From the NCBI RefSeq assembly GCF_026544205.1, contig NZ_JALNUI010000013.1, forward strand, positions 1-64,000: a DNA stretch of 64,000 nucleotides, given 5' to 3'. This document shows, piece by piece, positions 58,202-64,000 of the stretch. A program made the translations under genes and the position numbers. Source of the DNA: Curtobacterium sp. GC_Cur_3 (GTDB lineage: Bacteria; Actinomycetota; Actinomycetes; Actinomycetales; Microbacteriaceae). Each line of letters starts with the position of its first letter. Position 1 is the first letter of the stretch. Under the pieces are notes generated by a model. It had not been told where the DNA came from and did no database searches. It saw only the letters and a list, made by a program, of their open reading frames with translations.

Positions 58202-59020
58202 ATGGACATCGCGACGATCGTCGGCATCCTCCTCGCCTTCGGCGCCCTCTTCGGCATGATCGAGATGGAGCACGTCGAGCTCGGCGGGCTGTTCCTCCCC
58301 GCGCCGATCATGCTCGTGTTCGGCGCCACCATCGGCGCCGGCATCGCGAGCACCACGCTGAAGGACGCCATCGCGAGCTTCAAGGCCGCGCCCAAGGCCT
58401 TCACCGGTAAGGTCACCCCGCCGGCGTCCGTCATCGAGGACGTCGTGGGTCTGGCCGAGGTCGCCCGCTCGAACGGCCTGCTGGCGCTCGAGCAGGAGGC
58501 CGACAAGCACGACGACCCGTTCATGAAGAAGGCGCTGCAGAACATCGCCGACGGCACCGACGGCGACGAGCTCCGGATCCTGCTCGAGGACGAGATCGAG
58601 TCGAACGCCGCCCCGATGCGCAGCGCGAGTTCGTTCTTCATGGGCCTCGGCGGGTTCGCCCCGACCGTCGGCATCATCGGCACCGTCGTGTCGCTGACCC
58701 ACGTGCTCGCCAACCTCGGCAAGCCGGACGAGCTCGGCCCCCTCATCGCGAGCGCCTTCGTGGCGACGCTCTGGGGCCTGCTCACCGCGAACTTCATGTG
58801 GCTGCCCATCGGCGGCAAGCTCCGCAAGCTCGCGCAGCTCGAGTCCGACCGGCAGACCCTCCTGATGGAGGGGCTGCTCGCGGTGCAGGCCGGCAGCCAG
58901 CCACGCCTGCTCGGGGAGCGCCTGAAGGCCATGGTCCCGCCCGCCGCCCGCAACGAGACCGGCGGCAAGGGCAAGGCGGCCAAGGGCGCGACGGCCGACG
59001 ACCAGCAGCTGGCGGCCTGA
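58202..59020 (+). CDS. motA: Flagellar stator protein MotA
   Basis: A 272-residue stator protein with four membrane helices. The two conserved prolines are seen in GFAPTVGIIGTVVSL and FMWLPIGGKL, and the charged cytoplasmic loop (VARSNGLLALEQEADKHDD) has the Arg/Glu pair that drives FliG. With MotB it forms the ion channel that powers rotation. Ion type is not evident. Its C-terminus is Lys/Ala-rich (ETGGKGKAAKGATADDQQ). Confidence 0.93.
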   Translation: MDIATIVGILLAFGALFGMIEMEHVELGGLFLPAPIMLVFGATIGAGIASTTLKDAIASFKAAPKAFTGKVTPPASVIEDVVGLAEVARSNGLLALEQEADKHDDPFMKKALQNIADGTDGDELRILLEDEIESNAAPMRSASSFFMGLGGFAPTVGIIGTVVSLTHVLANLGKPDELGPLIASAFVATLWGLLTANFMWLPIGGKLRKLAQLESDRQTLLMEGLLAVQAGSQPRLLGERLKAMVPPAARNETGGKGKAAKGATADDQQLAA

Positions 59021-59022
59021 CG

Positions 59023-60072
59023 ATGAGCGCGAACCCCCGTGGCCGCGGGCGTGGTCGGAAGAAGGGCGGTCACGACGACGCCGAGCACCCCGACGAGCGG
59101 TGGATGGCGTCCTACATGGACATGATCACCGTGCTGATGTGCATGTTCCTGGTGCTCTTCGCGATGTCGACGGTCGACCAGGAGAAGTACATCGCCCTGA
59201 AGAACTCCCTGGCGACGGGCTTCGGCGAGGTGAAGTCGCAGAAGGTCGACACCGCGAGCGGCACCGTCGTGACGAAGGACCAGGTCGAGGACGGCTCCGG
59301 CTACTCCACGGACAAGGCCCAGGCGGACCACTCGACGGCCGCGTCCGGCGCGAAGGACACGAACGTCGACCCGGCCTCGACCGTGGTACCCGTCACCGCG
59401 ACGAAGAAGGACCTCGCTGCGGCGGAGCAGGAGCTCGACGACCTCAAGGCCATCCAGAAGGCGATCACGGGCAACCTCGACAAGGCCGGTCAGACCGCCA
59501 ACGTCACGTTCACCGTCGACGCCCGCGGGCTCATCGTGCGCCTGGTCGGCAGCGAGACGTACTTCGGCACGAACAGCGCGGACCTCTCCGGGCAGGCGAA
59601 GACGATCATGGACGCCATCGCCCCGGTGCTGAAGACCGCCGGGCACGACGTCAGCATCGAGGGGCACGCCGACCAGCGGAACTCGACCGCCCCGTACGCC
59701 ACGAACTGGGAGCTCAGCTCGGCCAGGGCGACCGGGGTGCTGCGGGACCTGGTCGAGCGCGGCGGGATGCCGGGCGACCACGTGCAGAGCGTCGGGTTCG
59801 GGTCGAGCCGCCCGCTGTCCAAGGGGGAGACCGACGCGGACCTCGCCCTGAACCGCCGGGTCGACATCGTGGTGCTGTCGAACCAGGACCAGGACGTCAG
59901 CTCGCTGATGCCGGCGCTGGCCGCGGCGCAGGACCACGCCCGCGGGACCGGCGGCACCGGTGCCGCCGCCGCCCCGACGACGAAGACCACGACGACGAAG
60001 ACCACGACGACGACCAAGGACACCGCCGCGGCCGACACCCACGGCGACACCGGGAGCGATGCCGGCCACTGA
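59023..60072 (+). CDS. motB: Flagellar stator protein MotB
   Basis: A 349-residue MotB: one membrane helix with the channel aspartate in ASYMDMITVLMCMFLVLFAM, a plug-like linker, and a C-terminal OmpA-like peptidoglycan-binding domain (SIEGHADQRNSTAPYATNWE, RRVDIVVL). It starts 2 bp after motA. The last 50 residues are Thr/Lys/Ala-rich low complexity (TTTKTTTTTKDTAAAD), an extension not needed for the fold. The ATG 59023 begins a basic, cytoplasmic N-terminus. Confidence 0.93.
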   Translation: MSANPRGRGRGRKKGGHDDAEHPDERWMASYMDMITVLMCMFLVLFAMSTVDQEKYIALKNSLATGFGEVKSQKVDTASGTVVTKDQVEDGSGYSTDKAQADHSTAASGAKDTNVDPASTVVPVTATKKDLAAAEQELDDLKAIQKAITGNLDKAGQTANVTFTVDARGLIVRLVGSETYFGTNSADLSGQAKTIMDAIAPVLKTAGHDVSIEGHADQRNSTAPYATNWELSSARATGVLRDLVERGGMPGDHVQSVGFGSSRPLSKGETDADLALNRRVDIVVLSNQDQDVSSLMPALAAAQDHARGTGGTGAAAAPTTKTTTTKTTTTTKDTAAADTHGDTGSDAGH

Positions 60073-60103
60073 GCACCCGCCGCCCCACTACGGGGTACAG
60101 CAC

Positions 60104-60131
60104 TGACGGAGGACACTCAGGCGGCCGATAG
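60104..60131 (+). promoter_or_regulatory. Sigma-28-like promoter of fliM
   Basis: TGAC, a 16-bp spacer, then GCCGATAG (60124-60131): same -10 as the flbD promoter and very similar flanks (CACTGACGG versus CACTAACGG), but a weaker -35 and one base more spacing. The -10 ends 8 nt before the fliM GTG. Confidence 0.55.
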
Positions 60132-60139
60132 ACGCCTCC

Positions 60140-61018
60140 GTGACCGAGACCCTGCCCGCGCCCGAGGTGTACGACTTCGCGCGCCCCTCGACGCTCGCCC
60201 GCGAGCACGCCCGGGTCCTCGAGCTCGCCTTCGAGACGTTCGCCCGACAGTGGGGCACGCAGCTGACCGCGAAGGTCCGCGTCGTGAGCCAGGTCACGTG
60301 CGAGCAGGTCCAGATGATGACGTACGACGAGTACGCCGCGTCCCTGCCCGCACTGACCGGCATGGCGCTGCTGCCGATCGTGGACACCGCGCCGAAGGGC
60401 GTGCTGCAGGTCCCGCTCGACGCCGCCCTGACCTGGGTGTCGCACGCGCTCGGTGCCTCGCGCCCGCTGCCCGCCCCCGACCGCACCTTCACGCCGATCG
60501 AGCAGGCCCTGGTCCGCAAGCTCGTCGAGGACGCCCTCGACGACCTCCGCTACTCGTTCGGCGGCCTGCTCGCGCAGGACGTCGGCGTGAGCGGCTTCCA
60601 GTACAACAGCCAGTTCGCCCAGGCCGCGCAGAAGGGCGACCTGATGATCGTCGCCTCGTTCGACATCCGCGTGGGGGAGCGCGTCGCCCCCGGCACGCTG
60701 GCCCTGCCCGCCGAGGCCGTCCTGCCGCAGCTCGGCGAGGCCGCGGCGACGGTGTCGTCCGCCGACGCCCGCGCACTCCTCGACGTGCAGCTCGCCGGCG
60801 TCCCCGTCGGCGTCGCCCTGCACTTCGCGCCCGCCACCGTGCTGCCGTCGCAGGTGCTGCGGCTCGCCGTCGGCGACGTCCTGCCGCTGCCGCACCCGCA
60901 GCACCGTCCCCTCACCATCGCGGTCGACGGCGAGCCCGTCGGCACCGCCGCCGTCGGCTCGAACGGCTCGCGCCTCGCCGGCATCGTCGTCACCACCACA
61001 TCGGAGCAGCCCGCATGA
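60140..61018 (+). CDS. fliM: Flagellar motor switch protein FliM
   Basis: A 292-residue C-ring protein: YDFARPSTLAREHARVLELA at the start of the middle domain, EQALVRKLVEDALDDLRYSF, and a C-terminal SpoA domain (RLAVGDVLPLPHP). The usual N-terminal CheY-binding peptide (QxEIDALL) is missing: the protein starts eleven residues before YDFARP. The GTG start lacks a ribosome site and lies 8 nt after a sigma-28-type -10, so the mRNA may be leaderless. Overlaps fliN (ATGA). Confidence 0.92.
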   Translation: MTETLPAPEVYDFARPSTLAREHARVLELAFETFARQWGTQLTAKVRVVSQVTCEQVQMMTYDEYAASLPALTGMALLPIVDTAPKGVLQVPLDAALTWVSHALGASRPLPAPDRTFTPIEQALVRKLVEDALDDLRYSFGGLLAQDVGVSGFQYNSQFAQAAQKGDLMIVASFDIRVGERVAPGTLALPAEAVLPQLGEAAATVSSADARALLDVQLAGVPVGVALHFAPATVLPSQVLRLAVGDVLPLPHPQHRPLTIAVDGEPVGTAAVGSNGSRLAGIVVTTTSEQPA

Positions 61019-61728
61019 CCGCCACCACCACCCTCCACACCGGCGCCGCCGAGGCACTCGTCGGTCAGCTCCCGACGACGGTCCCGCTGCACGCATCGGT
61101 CCTGCCGGGAGGCGCGACCCCCGCCGGCATGCAGGCCGCGGTCGACGGCGTGGTCGCGTCGTACGTCGGCGAGCTCTCCGCGGACCTCGCGCTGGTCCTC
61201 ACCGACCTCGACGGCATCACGGCCGCCGGCGGCACGGACCACGGCCTGGTCGACGTCACCGACGTGCTCCGCCCGTCGCTCGAGGCCGCGTCGTCGGTCC
61301 TCGGCGTCGGCGTCCTCGGCGAGGCCCGCCGTGAGTCGGCCGCCTCGCTCTTCGCCGACCCCGACACCGTCGTGTTCGAGCTCACCGCGGGCGGCGTGCC
61401 CGGCGGCTGGTTCGCCGTGCGCATCCGCGAGAACGGCGTCGTCGGTGCCACGACCCAGGCGCCCGCCCTCGGCATCCCCGCGGGGAACCTCGGCCGGATC
61501 AACAACGTCGAGATGACGCTGACCGTCGAGATCGGCCGGACCCGGATGTCCGTCCGCGACGTCCTCGGCATGGAGCCCGGCGCGGTCGTAGAGCTCGACC
61601 GCTCCGCCGGTGCGCCCGCCGACGTGCTGCTGAACGGCCGACTCATCGCGCACGGCGAGGTCGTCGTCGTCGACCAGGACTACGCCGTCCGCATCACCAA
61701 GATCCTCGACGTCGCCGAGACGGTCTGA
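61015..61728 (+). CDS. fliN: Flagellar motor switch protein FliN
   Basis: A 237-residue protein: an N-terminal CheC/FliY-like region (about 20-130; acidic, no clear CheC phosphatase helices) and a C-terminal SpoA domain (MTLTVEIGRTRMSVRDVLGM, NGRLIAHGEVVVVDQDYAVR). It builds the C-ring with FliM. The ATGA overlap with fliM implies coupled translation. Longer than E. coli FliN (137) because of the N-terminal domain. Confidence 0.92.
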   Translation: MTATTTLHTGAAEALVGQLPTTVPLHASVLPGGATPAGMQAAVDGVVASYVGELSADLALVLTDLDGITAAGGTDHGLVDVTDVLRPSLEAASSVLGVGVLGEARRESAASLFADPDTVVFELTAGGVPGGWFAVRIRENGVVGATTQAPALGIPAGNLGRINNVEMTLTVEIGRTRMSVRDVLGMEPGAVVELDRSAGAPADVLLNGRLIAHGEVVVVDQDYAVRITKILDVAETV

Positions 61729-61733
61729 CCCGC

Positions 61734-62330
61734 GTGGACACCCTCGTCATCACCCTCCGCGTCGCGCTCTCGCTCGGCGTCGTGCTCGCCCTGATGTGGG
61801 TGCTGCACCGCCGCATGGCGAAGGGGCAGTTCGGCCGGGCGAAGGCCAGGGGTCGTCGCTCCGCCGCGATCGAGGTCGTCGGCCGCACCGGCATCGGCGG
61901 CAAGGCCAGCGTGGTCGTCGTCGACGTGGAGGGCGAGCGCCTCGTCCTCGGCGTCACCGAGCACGGCGTGAGCCTGCTCACGAGCGGCGAGGCCCCCGCG
62001 CCCGAGCTCACCATCGTCACCGGACCGGTCCAGCTGCCCGTCCGTGCGGCCGCGGCTCCCACCCCGAGCACGACCGCGGCTCCGACCACGACCTCGGTCC
62101 CGACGCCGTCGGCGGAGGCGTTCCGTCAGGAACTCGCGCTGCAGGACCAGGCCGCCACGAGCCTCCCGTCCGCCCCGGCGGCGGAGCCGCTCCCGATGCG
62201 TCCGCGCAACCGCGACCGTCGCCCCCAGCGCACCGTCGTCCCCACGTCCGCGCAGCTGCAGGGCTCGCTCCTGTCCGCCGACACCTGGCGGCAGGCCGCC
62301 GCCGCGCTGCGCTCCCGGCGGGCCGGGTGA
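61734..62330 (+). CDS. fliO: Flagellar export component FliO
   Basis: A 198-residue protein with one N-terminal membrane helix (LVITLRVALSLGVVLALMWV), a basic HRRMAKGQFGRAKARGRR segment, then the FliO domain (IEVVGRTGIGGKASVVVVDV, LVLGVTEHGVSLL) and a long disordered Pro/Thr/Ala tail. It helps FliP assemble in the export gate. GTG start; its stop overlaps fliP (GTGA). Confidence 0.85.
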   Translation: MDTLVITLRVALSLGVVLALMWVLHRRMAKGQFGRAKARGRRSAAIEVVGRTGIGGKASVVVVDVEGERLVLGVTEHGVSLLTSGEAPAPELTIVTGPVQLPVRAAAAPTPSTTAAPTTTSVPTPSAEAFRQELALQDQAATSLPSAPAAEPLPMRPRNRDRRPQRTVVPTSAQLQGSLLSADTWRQAAAALRSRRAG

Positions 62331-63148
62331 CCGCCGCGCGCGGTGCCAGGCTCGTCCTGCTCGCGATCCTCGGCGTGGCGGTGGTGGCCGGGTTCCTGAT
62401 GCTCACCGCGACCGGCGCCCACGCGGCCGGCGTCGTCCAGCCGACCACCCCCGCCACCCCCTCCGCCCCGACCGGCGGCGGCTTCTCGGTCAACGTGAAC
62501 GGCCCGGACGGGGCACCCTCGTCCGCCGTCGTCACGCTGATCGGCATCACGCTGCTCAGCGTCGCCCCGGCGCTGATGCTGATGATGACGTCGTTCACGA
62601 AGATCTTCGTCGTCCTCGCCATGACCAGGAACGCGCTCGGCCTGCAGTCGATCCCGCCGAACCAGGTCATCGCCGGCCTGGCCCTGTTCCTCTCGCTGTT
62701 CGTCATGGCCCCGGTGATCGGGCACATCAACGACGACGCGCTGCAGCCCTACCTCGCCGGACATCTCGACTTCCAGCAGGCCGTCGACATCGGCACCAAG
62801 CCGCTGCGCACCTTCATGCTGCACCAGACGCGCGAGGAGGACGTGGCGCTCATCACCCGCGCCGCCGGCCTCCACAACCCGAAGACGCTCGCCGACGTGC
62901 CGATGACCACCGTCATCCCCGCGTTCATCATCTCCGAGCTCCGCAGCGCGTTCATCATCGGGTTCGTCATCTTCATCCCGTTCCTCGTGATCGACCTCGT
63001 CGTGTCCGCGGCCCTGATGTCGATGGGCATGATGATGCTCCCGCCGGTGATGATCTCGCTGCCGTTCAAGGTGCTGCTGTTCGTGCTCGTCGACGGATGG
63101 GGGCTCATCATCAAGTCGCTCATCGAGAGCTACCAGGTGGTGCACTGA
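62327..63148 (+). CDS. fliP: Flagellar export gate protein FliP
   Basis: A 273-residue FliP: signal-like first helix (about 8-35), then the conserved core TLLSVAPALMLMMTSFTKIF, PPNQVIAGLALFLSLFVMAP, SELRSAFIIGFVIFIPFLVI and MMLPPVMISLPFKVLLFVLV. It forms the export gate ring with FliQ and FliR. GTG start overlaps the fliO stop; TGATG overlap couples it to fliQ. Confidence 0.96.
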   Translation: MTAARGARLVLLAILGVAVVAGFLMLTATGAHAAGVVQPTTPATPSAPTGGGFSVNVNGPDGAPSSAVVTLIGITLLSVAPALMLMMTSFTKIFVVLAMTRNALGLQSIPPNQVIAGLALFLSLFVMAPVIGHINDDALQPYLAGHLDFQQAVDIGTKPLRTFMLHQTREEDVALITRAAGLHNPKTLADVPMTTVIPAFIISELRSAFIIGFVIFIPFLVIDLVVSAALMSMGMMMLPPVMISLPFKVLLFVLVDGWGLIIKSLIESYQVVH

Positions 63149-63423
63149 TGGACCAGCAGGCGGTCATCGACCTCGTCCTCCAGGCACTCGTCGTCGCCGG
63201 CAAGCTCGCGGCGCCCGTGCTGATCACGTCGCTCGTCGTGGGCTTCGCGATCTCGCTCTTCCAGTCCGTCACCCAGATCCAGGAGGTGACGCTGTCGTTC
63301 GTGCCGAAGGCCCTCGCGGTCGCCGTCGCGCTGGTCGTCTGTGGCAACTGGATGATCTCCGAGATGATCGGGTTCACGCACTTCGCATTCGACCAGATCC
63401 CGAAGCTGCTCGGGGCCGCCTGA
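63148..63423 (+). CDS. fliQ: Flagellar export gate protein FliQ
   Basis: A 91-residue protein with two membrane helices and the FliQ motif LISLVVGFAISLFQSVTQIQ-like sequence (here ITSLVVGFAISLFQSVTQIQ), then EVTLSFVPKALAVAVAL. It binds the FliP/FliR ring as a lateral gate. Overlapping stop/start codons on both sides. Confidence 0.96.
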   Translation: MDQQAVIDLVLQALVVAGKLAAPVLITSLVVGFAISLFQSVTQIQEVTLSFVPKALAVAVALVVCGNWMISEMIGFTHFAFDQIPKLLGAA

Positions 63424-64000
63424 TGGAGCTCGCGATCGACTTCGACGGGCTCGAGGGCACGATGCTCGCCGGCGTCCGGCTCATCGCGTTCTTCATGATC
63501 GCGCCGCCGTTCTCGTACAAGGCGTTCCCCGCGACGGCCAAGCTCATCCTGGCGCTCGGGCTCGCCGTCGGGGTCGCTCCGCGCGTCACCGCCGGGTACA
63601 CCTCGCTCGACACCGGTGCCTTCCTCGTCGCGCTCGTCACGCAGCTCGGCGTCGGACTCGTCCTCGGGTTCCTCGTCTACCTGGTCTTCTCCGCCGTGCA
63701 GTCCGCCGGCGCGCTCATCGACCTGTTCGGCGGCTTCACGCTCGCGCAGGCGTACGACCCGCAGTCGCAGGTGAACGGCGCGCAGTTCACGCGCCTGTTC
63801 CAGATGGCGGCGCTCGCGCTGCTCTTCGCGAGCGGTGGGTACCAGCTCATCGTCGCCGGCATCGTCCGCTCGTTCGAGGCGGTGCCGCTGGTCGACGGCA
63901 CGGGGCACGTCGGCACGATGGCGTTCGGCGGCGTCGCCGGGCTCCTCGTCGCGGCGCTGTCGCAGATGTTCCTCGCGACGCTGCAGATCGCCGGCCCGCT
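63423..64000 (+). CDS. fliR: Flagellar export gate protein FliR, N-terminal part
   Basis: The ATG overlaps the fliQ stop. About 192 codons are visible and the frame stays open to the window end. Conserved sequence: MLAGVRLIAFFMIAPPFSYK, LVLGFLVYLVFSAVQSAGAL and IDLFGGFTLAQAYDPQSQVN. FliR completes the FliPQR gate; flhB would normally follow. Confidence 0.95.
   Translation, partial: MELAIDFDGLEGTMLAGVRLIAFFMIAPPFSYKAFPATAKLILALGLAVGVAPRVTAGYTSLDTGAFLVALVTQLGVGLVLGFLVYLVFSAVQSAGALIDLFGGFTLAQAYDPQSQVNGAQFTRLFQMAALALLFASGGYQLIVAGIVRSFEAVPLVDGTGHVGTMAFGGVAGLLVAALSQMFLATLQIAGP

Overview
The window is very GC-rich DNA with dense, often overlapping genes, many GTG starts, and many start codons preceded at only 6-8 nt by a TANNNT -10 box (probable leaderless mRNAs). 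With a Gram-positive-style flagellar cluster (flbD-motA-motB-fliM-fliN-fliO-fliP-fliQ-fliR) and a class F sortase/DUF4397 locus, this suggests a motile actinobacterium, most likely a Microbacteriaceae member such as Curtobacterium. The genus is inferred from gene content, not from a marker gene.

Layout. 1-2365: end of a flagellar operon (fliK C-terminus, flgD, flgE). 2366-57897: about 55 kb of unrelated genes. 57898-64000: the flagellar cluster resumes with flbD, motA, motB, fliM, fliN, fliO, fliP, fliQ and fliR (cut by the window end). flgE and flbD are normally close neighbours, so the flagellar locus appears split. Each border carries a copy of the same palindromic hairpin (2392-2439 and 57737-57776), and a sigma-28-type promoter sits directly upstream of flbD.

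The 55-kb interior is a mosaic of small units. 2.5-13.9 kb: nucleotidyltransferase, LD-carboxypeptidase, a TetR-controlled SDR/F420-type reductase pair with a long inverted-repeat operator, peptidase E, a lipoprotein, a response regulator with a frameshifted histidine kinase, an NAD(P)-binding protein and a probably frameshifted AraC regulator. 14-21 kb: a Tn10-like TetR with two tetO-like operators and a divergent TetX-like flavin monooxygenase; cupin, DUF2255, an MmyB-type regulator and a truncated aldo/keto reductase; AraC and TetR regulators with a quinol-monooxygenase-like protein and an SDR. 21-29 kb: an ABC exporter, small membrane proteins, a DUF1349 protein, an SDR, a pseudo-SGNH/GAF protein and a BLUF blue-light sensor. 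29.2-33.4 kb: a complete ferric-siderophore ABC importer behind a DtxR/IdeR-like iron box. 33.7-39 kb: TPR protein, alcohol dehydrogenase, carboxymuconolactone decarboxylase with a 21-codon cupin remnant, MFS exporter, a second MmyB-type regulator and an SDR. 39-49.6 kb: hypothetical membrane proteins, a membrane-anchored pseudo-phosphatase, a GH36 alpha-galactosidase, an ABC-2 transporter, a carboxyethylornithine-synthase-like protein, a RibD/DHFR-like protein and Hsp20. 50-57.6 kb: MFS, Na+/H+ antiporter, a DUF475 membrane protein, and an operon of DUF4397 surface protein, class F sortase, ECF sigma factor and anti-sigma factor.

Three families of structured repeats occupy the gaps: a terminator-like palindrome (7 copies), arrays of short GACACCGGTGTC-type palindromes (two loci), and a 62-bp element with 12-bp inverted ends (4 copies). 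No integrase, transposase, tRNA, rRNA or CRISPR array was seen. Three genes look frameshifted; in an unverified sequence these could be real decay or base-calling errors.
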